Source of the DNA: Ursus arctos
Lineage: Eukaryota > Chordata > Mammalia > Carnivora > Ursidae
Reading direction: 5' to 3'
NCBI RefSeq assembly: GCF_023065955.2
Contig: NW_026622875.1
Span: 12,006,501 to 12,070,500 of the forward strand
DNA length: 64,000 bases
Shown: positions 1-12,255 of the stretch, piece after piece
Layout: every line of letters starts with the position of its first letter
Position numbering within the stretch: position 1 is the first letter of the stretch
Program-made: the position numbers and the translations under genes
Notes under the pieces: generated by a model
The model's input: the letters and a program-made list of their open reading frames with translations, nothing else
The model's database searches: none
Told to the model about the DNA's origin: nothing

Positions 1-1447
1 ACAAAGCGGGCAAGAATATCCAACAGAAAGAAGACAGTGTCTTCAATAAATGGAGCTGGAAAAACTGGAAAGCTACACACAAAAGAATGAAACTGGACCA
101 CTTTCTAACACCATATATAAAAATAAACTCAAAGTGGATTAAAGACCTAAATATGAGACCTGAAACCATAAAAATCCTAGACGAGAACACAGGCAGTAAT
201 TTCTCTGACATTGCTCGTAGCACAATTTTTGTAGATATGTGTCCTCAGACAAGGGAAACAAAAGCAAAAATAAACTATTGGGGCTACGTCAAAATACAAA
301 GCTTCTGCTTAGCAAAGGACACCATCAATAAAACAAAAAGATAACCTACTGAATATGAGAAGATATTTGCAAATGATATATCCAATAAGGGGTTAGTATC
401 CAAAATATATAAGAAACTTATACAATTCAACACCAAAAAAAGACCAAAGAATCTGATTAAAAATGGGCAGAGGACCTGAGTAGACATTTTTCCATACAAG
501 ACGTACAGATGGCCAACAGACACATGAAAAGATGTTCCACATCACTCGTCATCAAGGAAATGCAATTCACAACCACAATGAGATATCACCTCACACCTGT
601 CAGAATGGCTAACACCAAAAACACATGAAACAAGTGTTGGTGAGGATATGGAGAAAAGGGAACCCCCTTTCACTGTTGGTGGGAATGTACATTGGTACAG
701 CCACTGTGAAAAACAGAATGGAGGCTCCTCAAAAAATTAGAAGTATAAATACCGTATGATCCAATAATTCCATCACTGGGCATTTACGCGGGGAAAACAA
801 AAACACTAACTCAAAAAAATATACGCACCACTGCGTTTCCTGAAGCATTATTTACAATAGCCAAGACATGAAAGCAACCTAAGTGCCCAACAAAGGATAA
901 ATGTCTAAGGAAAATGTCATGTACACACACACACATACACACACACACAATACAATATTACACAGCTGTAAAAAGGATGAGATCTGGCCATTTGAGACAA
1001 CATGGATGAGCCTAGAGGGTATTATGCAAAATGAAACACATCAGATTGAGAAAGACAAATACCATGATTCTACTTATAAATGAAATCTAAAAACAAATGA
1101 AAACATAAACAAAAAGCAGAATCAGAACTATGAATACAGAGAACAAAGCGATGATCGCAGAGGGGAAGACAGTGGGGGCTGGGCAAAAACAGGTAAAGGA
1201 GAGAGGGGGAAACAGGCCTCCAGCTATGGAAAGAGTCAGTCACAGGAATAAAAAGCAGAGCATAAGGGATACAGTCGGTGATACTGTAATAGCAACATAA
1301 TATGACACAAGGGAGCTATACTTGAGATAAATATAGCATAATGTATAAATTCGTCAAATCACTAAGTTGGACACCTGAAACTAATGTAACCTTGTATGTC
1401 AGCTATACTCAAATTTTAACATTTTTAAAAATTTAATAAAAATAAAA
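1..1447 (+). mobile_element. LINE-1 3' part: degenerate ORF2 C-terminus and 3' UTR
   Basis: An old, 5'-truncated LINE-1 enters from the left window edge. Frame pieces match the ORF2 C-terminal region: a plus frame at 87-344 reads LTPYIKINSKWIKDLNMRPE, a stretch typical of L1 ORF2. The downstream text up to about 1080 keeps L1 order (ATGAGATATCACCTCACACC at 579, CACTGTTGGTGGGAATGTA at 672), but stops and frameshifts break it. From about 1080 the carnivore L1 3' UTR follows, with the diagnostic CACCTGAAACTAATGTAACC near 1371 and an A-rich tail ending near 1447. ORF2 normally supplies endonuclease and reverse transcriptase. This copy cannot encode either. Confidence 0.93.
922..949. repeat. (CA)n microsatellite inside the L1
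   Basis: An imperfect CA dinucleotide run with one interrupting T lies inside the L1 at 1-1447. It makes the short open frame at 901-1083 look like a poly-His/Thr protein, which is an artefact. Confidence 0.9.
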
Positions 1448-2795
1448 TGAAATATGTAGGCTTCACAGACCTGCCTTCTCTAGTATTTCCTCATGTTCCC
1501 ATACGTGAGATACCCATGCATATTCCGAGAAAATATTTGGAATTCGCCAGGTTGTATTACTTCTTTTCAGCATCCATACCCACTACTCCTCTTATGGAAT
1601 AAATAATTAGAAGGAATACAAAGGAAAAAGGAAAACCAACCAACCAACCCACCCTAGAGGAGTTTTTGGTTTATTCAATTAGAAATGCTGATGACATAAA
1701 ATTTTACCAGCTCCAGGAAGCAATTTTTCCTCTTATTATCTTTCTTTCTACACATGTAAAAATAGTTGCTTTCTAATAATCTGTAAAACTATGTTTTTGT
1801 TGCTGTTGTTGTTTTGGGTTTTCTTTGTTTGTTTGTTTGTTTTTATAACTGGAAGTTTTAGCATGGAAACTACAATGGACCTCTACGTTTCAAAAGTATT
1901 TAGAGCTTCAGGAATTCTCAAATCCCCGCCAATCTTTGTGAACCCACTGTGATGACAAAATCAGAATGAGCAAAAAGTTAGGTTGTTAATAATCTTTTAC
2001 CTAATAGATTTGCAAAAAAAAGGCCCTAAATATCCATCACAATCATGGAAAAAAACACCTTTTTTGTCTTTAAGAACATTATAGATACAATCTGGGGGAA
2101 AACAATGAGACAAAAGAGAGAGGAAGAGAGTGAGATACAATCAAAGAAATTTTTCGTCCTCTGGAATCCTGACATTGCAGCTCCTAGAGCAGTCTCAAAA
2201 TCTATCAGATAGGACAGCTTTGGTTCTCCAGGCAGAAAGCAGCATTCTCAAAGGCTCCAGTCAAAGCCTGTAGAATTTCTCTTTGCGTTCCCCTCCCACC
2301 CCGTGTAATTCTCTTCACTTTTACTTATTATCACGATTAATACGGAATTGCCAGTGTGCTCTGATCAATTACATGAGTCAGCCATTCATGGGTAGTGTAA
2401 ATCAGAGGGTGTATGCTAACAGTACGATATAGCAATTCCCTTAGAGGTGTTTACACAATAAGGGAGAAGAAAAATCCTCATCACTTGTTTTCGTTTCTAC
2501 TAAGTGCTGGACAAGATGATAGTTGCAGAAAAATCCATAGGCGAACAATTACAGCATGATTTGCTAAGGGTGATTATGAAGGTAAGTGGAAAGGGTTAGC
2601 AAGAAAACAGAGGGAGGGTTGCATAACTTTGCCTCCTTTGCCCCCCTAGACAATGTGACACTTAAACTAGGCTCTCTAAGGTTTTTATTGTATCTTACTA
2701 CCAGTAATAGAAACCAATCTGAGCTATCTTAATAAACAAACAAAACATGTTTCATTAAAAATTAACAACCACTGAAGTATACTGGAAAGAGTAGG
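1448..2795. other. Unclassified non-coding stretch
   Basis: No gene or repeat family recognised. It holds two low-complexity patches: AACC units at 1635-1653 and a TTTG-rich run at about 1797-1845. The rest is AT-rich with no open frame above 60 codons. Confidence 0.6.
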
Positions 2796-2796
2796 G

Positions 2797-2819
2797 CGCG
2801 GGGGGGGGGGGGCGGGGGG
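2797..2819 (+). repeat. G-homopolymer-rich tract
   Basis: A 24-base stretch is almost pure G, broken by single C bases (GGGCGCGGGG, then a long G run, then CGGGGGG). It borders the MIR-like sequence to its right. It could form a G-quadruplex and is prone to length change. Confidence 0.85.
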
Positions 2820-2832
2820 AGCACAACACAGC

Positions 2833-2970
2833 TAGACCACACTGGATTTAAATTTCTGCTACTCATCTGCTGTGAGACCCTGAGCAGGTCACATCATCTG
2901 TCCGTGTTTCATGGTATTTAAGCGAAAGTCTGTGCATAAAATGCTCGTGACAGTGCCTGGCACGTGGCTT
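2833..2970 (+). mobile_element. MIR SINE fragment
   Basis: The order matches the MIR core: TGGATTTAAATTTCTGC, then CTGCTGTGAGACCCTGAGCAGGTCAC, a cat-CTGTCC segment, and GTGACAGTGCCTGGCACGTG at the 3' end. MIR is an ancient tRNA-derived SINE shared by mammals. The overlapping 100-codon frame at 2911-3213 begins inside it and shows no known domain. Confidence 0.75.
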
Positions 2971-3452
2971 GCAGGGCCTGAGAAACTGGAGCTGGACCGA
3001 GAGGATCACCTGCGCCTTCATCAATCATCACTGTCTCTCTCTGGCCATTGGCCTCTTGCTGCGCTTTCTCAGGCTGTAATAGACTTGGAAAAACAGGTGG
3101 CGGAAAAACAAAATGTAAAGGGCTTTGTATACAATGCTAAGACATTTGAACTTCTCCAGATAATGAGCCAGAAGTGTTTGAAGCACTGCGGTAACATGCT
3201 TATATATAGTTAGGGTGTTTAAGACAGATCATATATAGAGAGACACACAGAGATTGGAGAGAAAGATGGATGAGATCCCATTTTATCCTTCAGATTGCTT
3301 TTTACCGTTTCTATGCATTTTCCTTGTAACCTACCTAAGATGATTGGAGCTCTATCTGTATGTATATCTATATCCATATTGGGGGGGATGGAGAACGAGA
3401 GAAGGGACACAATGCTTTGTTAGGGACTACCAGGGGATCTTTTCAGGGGAGA

Positions 3453-3861
3453 TGTATTAGTTTGCTAGGGCTGCCGTAACAACACACCACAAACCGATGG
3501 CTTAAAAAACAGAAATTTACTTTCTCACAGTTCTGGGGGCTAGAAGTCCAAGGTCGGGGTGTTAGCAAGGTTTGTTTTCTCCTGAGGTATCTCTCTTTGG
3601 CTCTCTGATGGCTACTTTCTGGCTGTGTCCTCACAAAGCCTTTCCTCTGTGCACCCCATCGCTGTGTCGCTGTGTGTGTCCTAATAGCCCCTTCATCCAG
3701 GGATGCCAGTCAGATTGGATTAGGGCCCACCCTCCTGGCCTCATTTTAATTTGATTACCTCTTTAAAGTTCCTCCAAATATAATCACATTCTGAAGGATT
3801 TAAGATTAGGGCTTTGACATAGAAATTTGGTGGTGACGGAGGCACAATTCAGTCCGTAGCA
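3453..3861 (-). mobile_element. MLT1-type (ERVL-MaLR) solo LTR
   Basis: Read on the minus strand this follows the MLT1 LTR end to end. On the plus strand it begins TGTATTAGTTTGCTAGGGC and keeps CTCACAGTTCTGGGGGCTAG, GATTGGATTAGGGCCCACC and ATAATCACATTCTGA, ending ...CAGTCCGTAGCA. The terminal TG/CA are present. No internal retroviral sequence flanks it, so it is a solo LTR about 409 bp long. Clean flanking duplications are not visible, as expected for an old insertion. Confidence 0.87.
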
Positions 3862-6800
3862 GAAGGTAAAATTCTTTTGTCAGGGAACACAAGAATATGC
3901 AGCCGATAGCAGTAGTAGAAAAAAATGGATTACAATGATTTTCTCGTGTAGAATTAAGAGGATGTAATGACCGATTTGATGAGGAAGGAGAGATCCGGGA
4001 AGACGTGAGAATGTTCGTAAGTATTCTACCGTGGCTAGCTGGTTATAAAGCAGGACACTTAACTAAAATAAAAACTATTTAGAACAAGAGGCAGATTTGG
4101 GAGTAAATTCAGACACTTGCTTACTAATTCATTCAATAAATATTTAGCATGTTTTTTATCACACACCTAGCACTTCCAGAGAAACAAATTCCCTAAGCTC
4201 ATCGAGTTTACCTCAGTGGTTCTCAAAATAGGTGACCTTTGAGGCATCTATGAGATACTGAAAAGATTATAGAAACGTGGAGATGTTGGGTAAGCAGTTA
4301 AAGGTGTAAATCTGGAACTCAGGCGTTCCAGATACATTACTAAAGCCGTGAGCCCAAGTATGTTCGCCCAAGAAGTACGAAGGCTGAGAAACGGTCTCTG
4401 AATCAGGCAAAAGTGTGTGGGTTATAGAGGAGAGGGCCAGTGAAGAGATGGGGGGAACAAATCAAGCAGAGCAGCAGGAGGGAAAACAAAGAAGGACCTC
4501 AGTGTTGACTTGTCAAGGTGAGATTGCCTACAGAACTTTCATAGAAACACCTTCAAATTAGCATTATAGAAAAAAATAATTTTAAAATACAGAGTTTGCA
4601 TATTCAGGCCATAACAGTAACTCCATCTAACTGTGCTAAATGTAGGAGTTGTAAGGAAAGGACTGTAACGCGGAACCTACACCGATCTATAATCAACAGG
4701 GAACAGCCCAAACCCTCAAGGAGGCTGTTTTCTGGTGCAGACATTGCTCTGCCTCTAGCAATCTTGTTTAAAATACTTATTTGCTTCGCAGAGACTGAAC
4801 AAGGGTAAACCAGAGCTGACTGGCTCTCACCAGCATCAACTTTAAACATCTTGCACAATACTGACAGATAACTTTCTGGCTGCATTGAGTTTGCCCATCT
4901 GAATTTCCCTTGGTTCCCATTATTCTCACTGAGTCCCCAGACTGCAATAAGAATTTCTCTTTCTTTCATGTTTAAAGCCTTTAATTACTCCTTCAGACAT
5001 CCCTTCTCAGTTTGGCAGTGTAAAAACAGACTTCAGGGAAAGATTTTCTAGAATTAAACAAATGGATCGGATTACAGCGGTGTTTTCCTGTTCTTTTAAG
5101 AATTAGGGCAAAATTATGTCTCTGTCATGTTAGTCCATGTGAGATTGGGCTAAAGAGCAGGTTGGCGATTATTTCTCAGGGGGTATGTCAAGTGGTCCTT
5201 CATCATCAGTCACAGCTGATGCTGATAATTCTGGGGAAAACAAAAAGGAAATCTTCCTGACTCCTCTGATAAGACCTTCATTTCCTTTCAGACATTCTCA
5301 TTTCACCATTCCCACATTCGTGCTACTGGTGCAGTTCAGTTCAATGTGGCCCCTCCAGTTTTCTCCCCGAGCTCTCCAGTCCCCGTCATTATTCCCATTT
5401 TGTTTGTAAAAACTATCCACCTTTTGATTAGTAATCATCTTTTCCAAATCTGTCTGAAATTTTGCTTTTCCCAAAACACACACACAAGTGCTTTTCTTCA
5501 AAAATCCGTAACTATGATTTTGGCTCCCTTAGTACTTCTCTTCATAATAAGGCTATTACATACTCTCCAGGTCCTAATGCAGCCAAAATTGGAGGGGGAC
5601 TCAGATTTTTGAGCCCTATTCTAAATGAGTGGCATATTATAAATTAAATACAGACAAAGTCAACATGAACTGGTTCAGACACATGAGTGAGAAAAGCCAA
5701 AACTCTGCCATTTCCTCTCAAGTTCCCAATTCTCACTCTCCCCTCCCTCCCCCATTTCTTTCTCTCAAGACCTCAACTTCAGCACAGAGTAAAGACAGTC
5801 CTTACCCATGATGTGGACCCTAGTCCAGAAAGCATAGAATAGTCCCAGGCTTTCTCAAGGTGGTGAAATGGAACAGAAAGGAAGAAAAACATGGGGCAAT
5901 TGGTGAGGTCCCCAGGGGTATCAGAAGAAGGGAGATCATATCACCAAGGAGAGCAGACTCTGACATCCTCAGGGCCAAGAATGTGCCATAAATGAGCAAA
6001 ACCAAACATAAAAACAGATGTGAGATGATGCAGAGAACACAGCCCGTGGAGACAGAGTTGACACTACTCATGTCCAGCCCAACATTGCCATTCAGAACCG
6101 TGGGATCGGTGTTGTCAGAGCTCCTGATCATTGCTGTTATTTTTGAGAGCTGGGTCTATTATTATTTTTTGAGAGCTGGGTCTCTTATTATTTTTTGAAT
6201 CAGAAGTAAGGTATTTTTTTAAAAATATATGTACAATAACTCGAGTTTACAAGTCAACTAAGTTTTCCTTGACACCATTACGCTTAGAGACCACCAAGTT
6301 AAAATCTCTTGTTTTACAACAAGAAAACAGTATTCCAGATATCTACCAAAGTCACACGATAATTACCAGGCAGAACCCAGACCAAAATATAAATTTCACT
6401 CCTCCTGAATATTCTCCAACTATTATGGTGATGAGTTTCCCAGTTTATCAAATTTGTGGGTGAAAACATAGGAGAGCAAAGATAACAAATTCTTCAATGA
6501 AGAAACAATAAAAGGAAGAATATTAATACCTCCCCCCATATATTATGGTGATATGCTTTTTGGCTTCCTTCATTCTGCATCTTTTCAGAAAAAAAAAAAA
6601 GGGAAAAAGAGAAGAAGAGGGAGAGAGAGACTGTTGGAGAGGAAATTAATCTGCCTCAAAGTCTTGTCATATACCAAACAACTTCCTTAGGGTTTTAGGT
6701 ATATCTTTTAATCTTATTTAAGAAATTAGAGAGTAAAGTACATAGTAAATGAAATGAAATCCAAAGGCATACTTAATGTAACTTTCTTCATATACATTAA

Positions 6801-7144
6801 AAAAGAATTAAATAACCTAAAAAATTATACATGAATTTAATTCTTTAAACATGTTGGAAGGCAAGCATGGAGTCTGGGACAATTCTAAATTTGCACAAGA
6901 TTATCTAAAGGTTACCTCTGACAGTGAGGGTAAGACTTCTGATCCTGATCCCCACACCTCCATTTGCAGGCTCCAAATTTGTCGTGTACATTTGAATGGG
7001 GTGCTTCTAGGAGCAGGGCAAGAGAGACTGGGTGGATACATCTCACTAAAAACTAAGTTTGCGGTGCTAATGCAAGCTCACTGGGGAAAAGTGAAGAGTG
7101 TCTTGCCCACCCAGAATGCGTATATCTAGTGTTTTTTATTTACT
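3862..7144. other. Long unclassified non-coding stretch
   Basis: No gene is supported. Frames of 60-121 codons occur on both strands (for example 4604-4969 minus and 5820-6131 minus), but they overlap each other and show no domain. A short MER5-like phrase, CAGTGGTTCTCAAAATAGG, sits at 4214. A local tandem duplication lies near 6140-6197 and an A-rich/AG-rich run near 6589-6630. Confidence 0.55.
6140..6197. repeat. Short tandem duplication, about 29-bp unit
   Basis: The phrase TTTTGAGAGCTGGGTCT is repeated after about 29 bases, each copy followed by a run of TATTATT/T bases. A third partial start (TTTTTTGAA) ends the array. It resembles slippage at an AT-rich site. Confidence 0.8.
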
Positions 7145-7665
7145 CATTCTTTCCTTCCTTCATTCAACACACATTTATTACATTCAGCACCGTTCCAATC
7201 ACAGAAGGCTAGAGCAAGGAACAAGCCACAGGAGACCCCTGCCGTGACGAAGTTTCTATTCCTTCCATCAAGAGGAGACAGACAAGAAATAAGAAACAAA
7301 AATTAATGAATGATATAATTTCAAAGAATGTGAAGTGCTAAGAAGAAAAATAAAACACAGTACTATAGGAGAGAGTGAGGAGCACGATGCAAGGGAACTC
7401 GTTTTAGATATTTACATCAGAATGAGTGTAACACGGAAGTGAAGATATGAGAATGAGAGATAAAGAATAGTGAGTACAAAGGCCCTGAGGTCTGAATGAG
7501 CTTGAAGAGTGTGAGCGAGAAAGAGGGTCCATGGGCTGGAAGAAACGGAGCCAGTCAGAGAGGTCACGTTTTCCATCTTGGGGGCTTCTTATTTTAGTCC
7601 AAATAGCACAGGAAGCCATTGCAGAGTTTTAAGGAGAGAAATGACCTGCCCCTTGGGGAAGACTG
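7145..7665 (-). mobile_element. LINE-2 (L2) 3' region, diverged
   Basis: On the plus strand this begins with the inverse of the L2 3' end (TTCATTCAACACACATTTATT). It continues in L2 order with AGCAAGGAACAAGCCACAGG, GAGACAGACAAGAAATAAG, AAAGGCCCTGAGGTCTGAATGAGCTTG, GGAAGCCATTGCAGAGTTTTAAGGAG and AAATGACCTG. Each block agrees with L2 read on the minus strand. L2 is an ancient, inactive non-LTR retrotransposon. The right limit is approximate. Confidence 0.72.
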
Positions 7666-8142
7666 AAAGGATTCCAGGGCCTCCATGAGAGAACAGAACA
7701 GGAGAGCATCGCTTCTCTGCAGCCTGGAACAAAAGAAAAATGCAGAAGAAAGAAGAAAGAGAAAATGCAGAAGAAAGAAGAAACATGTAACACAGAGCCC
7801 AGAAACGTGCAAGGGAAGAGCCTCTGACTTTGGCAACTTTGTGCCAAGCAAGTGATTTGGATGACTGAGTAAATGGTCGGAACTGGAAGAATGCCCAAAT
7901 CTTGCCTGTAGAATACCACACAGAGCCCATTAGACATCCGATCTGCTTCATCAGAACATGGGCTTAAAGGCAACCAACAGAGCCCGTTCTGACCGGAGTA
8001 GAGACAGCCTTCTCCAGAGGCAGCAGTTCTCACTGGGGGACCCGAGGGCTTTGCAACGGCACCCACCACTTGCCTGTTCATCTTACCTGCTGGCCTTTGG
8101 TTTGCTTTTGTTTTTTAATACAGCCTCTGTAATGTTGGCATA
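7666..8142. other. Unclassified stretch with a local AG-rich duplication
   Basis: Nothing coding is supported. A block of about 27 bases containing AAATGCAGAAGAAAGAAGAAA is duplicated in tandem at about 7738-7791. Frames of 85-150 codons on the minus strand (7589-8081) overlap in different frames and owe their length to this TTC/TTCT-rich complement. Confidence 0.6.
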
Positions 8143-8531
8143 CCTTGCTGGCGAGGGTGTAATTTGCACAATCTGGCCATACACATCGAGAATGATAAAA
8201 ACGTGCATTCACTCTGACCCCACAATTTTACTTCTATGAATTATCTTAAGGAAATGATCAGAAATGCTGTGATAAGATAAACAAATGGAGAAAGCATAAA
8301 TCCCCAACAATAGTACAGGGTCAAGTACGTTAGGGGACCTTTACAGCCACTCAATGTCAAGTTCTAGAAACATATTTCATGACAAAAAAAAAAAATCTGC
8401 AACACCATTTTAAGTAACAGAGATTACAAAATACCATGCAGGACAGGAGCCTGATTTTTTCAGCATCTGCTTTAATATGTACGTATTTAATTACAATGTA
8501 TATTATAATAAAGTGTTTTATATATACATAT

Positions 8532-8567
<36 letters not shown>

Positions 8568-8644
8568 CTCCATGGTTTGACTGTATTTTTTAATTGCCTA
8601 TTTTCTGAAGTTTTTATAATGAACATAATTATTTTTGTAATTTA
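8143..8644 (+). mobile_element. Old L1 3' end (L1M class)
   Basis: The order of L1M 3' sequence is clear. GTAATTTGCACAATCTGGCC is followed by CATTCACTCTGACCCCACAA, CTTCTATGAATTATCTTAAGG, AAATGATCAGAAATGCTGTG, a section matching the poly-A/TATATA region with a (GT)n, then GTTATCTCCATGG and TTTTATAATGAACATAATTATTTTTGTAAT at the 3' end. There are no long frames. Divergence is high, so it is an ancient copy. Confidence 0.82.
8533..8564. repeat. (GT)n microsatellite
   Basis: A pure GT run of about 16 units within the old L1 3' end at 8143-8644. Confidence 0.95.
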
Positions 8645-9716
8645 ATACAACTCTCTCAAAATGTAGTAATACCTCCATTGAAAGCTTGGTGTCCAAAATG
8701 CTTACCTGTAACGTCCTTAGGGCTTGTCTTCCAACCCGACCAGTGGGGCCTGGGGAAGCTACTCTGATCGACAGAATCCTGGGAGACCTGAAGTGTTGGG
8801 CAACAGAAGAGAACCAAAACAGGCTGTTAACGCCAAATCTGTAATTTCAAATATTCTCAATATTTCCATATTTTTTCTAATTTTTGGACTTAAGTTTTTA
8901 AAGTTTTGGGCATTTGGTGGTGACATTCTCTTTTCCCTCCTAGATGCATTCTGTACAGCACAGACAAAAGTCTATTTTGTCCATGGTTTATCTGCAGTGC
9001 CTACTAGGAACTGAGTATTTGCTGAAAAAATTACAGGAATGAAGGAATCTAAGCCCTATAAATGGGGAATCAGAGAGAAACACGGCACAAGGCATTGACA
9101 AATAGGGCGTATTCAGGTCAGTGTTCAGTAAAAATTAAAGTATAATGTCCAAGAGAACTGAATTAAACTCTGTGCGAGGATACACCATCCTACAGATGCA
9201 GCTGGAAAATTCCCTTTTGCTCCAGCAGTATTTTAGGAGCCACTCATTTCTCATATGAATGGCTCTAGACAGTGATTTCTTTTCCACAACAAGCAAGAAG
9301 ATTAAGACCTATGGGAAAAAATTGATATTCATAGACTAGCACTGCTGCCAACTGAAGGCATAGGATGAAAGGTTGGGAGGGGACTTCATAGGGAAGAAAG
9401 AGAAGTAAAACAAATGAGACTATGCAAATTACAGACATTCTAAAATTATTTTTCTATGCTATTTAATTCAAAAATTATAAATGCAGGGAACATGCCACAA
9501 AACCCTAGGATATTTTATATAATCCAAATAAGTACCAAGGATCTTAAAAATGTTCCCATCTCTGATGCAGTGCATGCACTTCAAGGATGCAAACCCATGA
9601 CACACAATAAATGCAGACAAAGATTTTTATACAAACAAGGTCGAACCACAGATTGAAAGGAGAAATTCCATTTTATATGTCAATCACAGGGAGATAGAGC
9701 TGAAAGGGACCTTGGC
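8645..9716. other. Unclassified non-coding stretch
   Basis: No repeat family or gene recognised. A 96-codon plus frame at 8724-9014 has a hydrophobic central segment but no recognisable domain, splice context or Kozak-like start, so it is not called. Confidence 0.55.
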
Positions 9717-9756
9717 CATATTAGTCAGAGTTCTGCAAAGAAACAGAACCACTAGG

Positions 9757-9805
<49 letters not shown>

Positions 9806-10178
9806 TGTGTGTGTAGAGAAAAAAATATTTTAGGGAATTGGCTCATGCAATTGTGGAAGCTGACAAGTCCAAAATCTGTAGCAGGCTGGAGAGAGGAAAG
9901 AGTTGATGCGGCAGTTCAAATCAAAAGGCAGAGTACCGTCACGATGCCCTCTTTTGGTGGGGCGGTGGGGGCGGGAATCGATCTTTTCCTGTTAAGGCCT
10001 TCAACTGATCAGACAAGGCCCATTCATACTATGGAAGGTTTCCGCTTCACTCAGAGTCTACTGATTTAAATGATAATCTCATCTAAAAAATGCTTTCAGA
10101 CCAACAGCCAGATGTGTTTGACCAAACATCTGGATACTGTGGACTGGCCAAGTTGACACATAACATTAACCATCACAT
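9717..10178. repeat. Common mammalian interspersed repeat, family unnamed
   Basis: The left end is ATTAGTCAGAGTTCTGCAAAGAAACAGAACC. The middle has GGAATTGGCTCATGCAATTGTGGAAGCTGA and AGGCCTTCAACTGATCAGACAAGGCCCA. The right end is AAGTTGACACATAACATTAACCATCAC. I recognise these blocks, in this order, as a frequent mammalian interspersed repeat, probably LTR-type, but I cannot assign the family safely from memory. A (GT)n tract has expanded at its internal simple-repeat site. Confidence 0.7.
9759..9814. repeat. (GT)n microsatellite, about 28 units with one interruption
   Basis: An alternating GT run with a single A substitution near 9799. It produces a spurious Cys-Val open frame. The tract is long enough to be polymorphic and to adopt Z-DNA under supercoiling. 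Confidence 0.95.
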
Positions 10179-11479
10179 GAACCCATATGCACATTTGGAA
10201 GGACTCTCAGAGACGTGAGCTTCCCAAGCTTGTAGCAAACAGACTACTGGAATCTTTCCTTAGTGTTGATATAAATCTTTTCCTGAAGTCTGCAAAATGC
10301 CCTTGACGGTCATTTCTAGAGCTAGAATATATCAGACAATACCTTCTATTCTTTTATTTTAAGGATAGCGTGAATTGTTCCAAAAGTATGTGAATCATCT
10401 TTCAGGGATGTAGATTATTTTACTCACTTGGCATCGCAGAGGCTCTTAGTACCATGATTCTCTGTTGCAGGACTCCGATACCTAGCTGTTCCATTAAACG
10501 AAGCCTTGCTCTAAATGAGCTCAATCAGAAATTTGTCGTGCCACAGCACCTAACTTCTCTGATTTTCATTTTCCCTTTCTCTAAAATAATGGGATTTACT
10601 AATAATCTGTAATATAACCTAAGGGCTGGCTATACTAAGCAGGTAAGAGTTTAGAGGAGAGAAATGGCGGGAAGGCTCTTCATGAAGGTGGGACTGGAAG
10701 GAGAGTAGGACACGTGTGGTGGGCAAGGCATGCGAGTACTGCAATGGAAGGAAACTGTCCGAAATAAAAGTGGAAATATCCAGGGCATACCTGACAGACT
10801 GCAGGCTGTGCACAGAGCTCCCGAGAGAAGCTCTGTGACAGAGAACTTGAGGACCACATAAATAGTTTGCACTTTAAAGGGATTGAGGCATTAGAATTTT
10901 GAATTGAGGAGTAACGTGATTAAAGTGGTATTTTACATAGAGGGGGAAAAAAAACTCTTCTGGTCATACTAACGTAACCTCTTTAAATTTATCTACTTGA
11001 TCATTTTCTTCTGTCTCCCATTCCTCTGTTTTTTAAATCACAGACAGAATAATCCAATTCCATGTATAAATTATACAACACTCAGCGGCAAACCCATGCA
11101 CTACCAAAAAATAATTTAGAAGTAATTTTGTCATAAAAATTATTTCAATGCAGTTGTCACAACTAATACCTGTTATTACATTTATACACAATTACTTGTC
11201 AGAGGAAAAATTTAAACAGGAAAATGTGGGCTGCAAAGAACCCCATTAAAATGAAACATAAATCTCGGGTGAAGGAAAGAACAGATTTCAAAATTAAGAA
11301 AAAAGAGAGACAGTCTGTACCCAGATGTCACATTAAATGTTCCAAGTTAGAAGTAAGGATTGGTGGCTTGCGACTTATCTCCAGCAGTAAAGAATCGACC
11401 GGTTCAACGTATCTGATTGCGGTGGGTGTCTGGGAAAGACAGAGTGTTGTTGTGGCAATAACAGGAGATGCTTGGGGGC
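10179..11479. other. Unclassified non-coding stretch
   Basis: No gene recognised. Minus frames 10619-10813 and 10651-10872 overlap in different frames. A 112-codon plus frame (11224-11562) is Lys-rich and runs into a MIR at its 3' end, so it is not a credible gene. Confidence 0.55.
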
Positions 11480-11650
11480 TGAGCTCTGTCTCTGCTAATA
11501 TCTACTTGGCAACTGAGCAAATATTCTCCTCTCTAGGCCCGAGTTTCTTCATCCCTAAATAGGCATAACTGTGTCATAGAATTGATATGCTGAGCATTCT
11601 GGGTCAAAGTGCCCAGCACATTACCCCACACATAACAGGGCTCTTCAAGA
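11480..11650 (+). mobile_element. MIR SINE fragment
   Basis: The order of MIR elements is visible: CTACTTGGCAACTGAGCAAAT, CTAGGCCCGAGTTTCTTCATCCCTAAATAGGCATAA, then AAGTGCCCAGCACATTA. The degraded match is typical of this ancient family. Confidence 0.65.
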
Positions 11651-12034
11651 ACACGGTTCACCTTCCCACCGCCTTTTCTACTCTGGCCTTCAACATCTTT
11701 AGTTGTCAAGTTGTAGACACCACCGTGAACCTCACTGGGCTTGGTTAAAGAAGGGAGGGGAATAACCACTCTAAGTAAAACCCATGAGGCTTTCACTGGA
11801 CCAGGTCCTTTCACACATTATATAATAAAAGTTGTTAGACAAAATTATTTGTTTCATTCTACAGTCCTGTCCATTAAAAGAACATAGCCTGTACTTTCGT
11901 GTCTGGTTAGAAGTAGATGTAACCACCTTTTTCTTCACAGAATTCAAAAATGAGCAGAAGGCCATGATTAAACGCACAGAATTCCCATTCACGACAGCTC
12001 ATAAAACCACTCACCTTACTAAATAAAATGTAGT

Positions 12035-12255
12035 AATGGCCATTTGTTTATTGAGTGCTTATGATCTGTCAGGCGGTCTTCAAAGTGACTTACGTGCATT
12101 TACTCATTTAACATTCACTATGAGCTGGTGAGGCCCATACCTTTGTTATTACCATTTTATGGGTAGGAAAAAGTAGAATTTATGAAACATGGTTGAGGTC
12201 ATTCTGCTGTTAATAGCAGAGGTAGAATTAAGAGACATATAATCCCAAGCACTTG
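12035..12255 (-). mobile_element. MIR SINE fragment
   Basis: The inverse MIR signature begins TTTATTGAGTGCTTATGATCTGTCAGG. It is followed by TTTACTCATTTAACATTCACTATGAG, ATTACCATTTTATGGGTAGG and a poorly conserved head region. Confidence 0.7.

Noticed and set aside
87..344. Possible functional reverse-transcriptase gene in the L1 at the left edge
   Set aside because: Only an 85-codon C-terminal shard is open. The rest of ORF2 is broken or outside the window.
7589..8081. Overlapping minus frames of 85-150 codons with Phe/Leu/Ser-rich segments
   Set aside because: The composition comes from the complement of an AG-rich duplicated patch. The frames conflict with each other.
9761..10069. 102-codon frame starting with a Cys-Val repeat
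   Set aside because: The repeat is translation of a (GT)n microsatellite inside an interspersed repeat.
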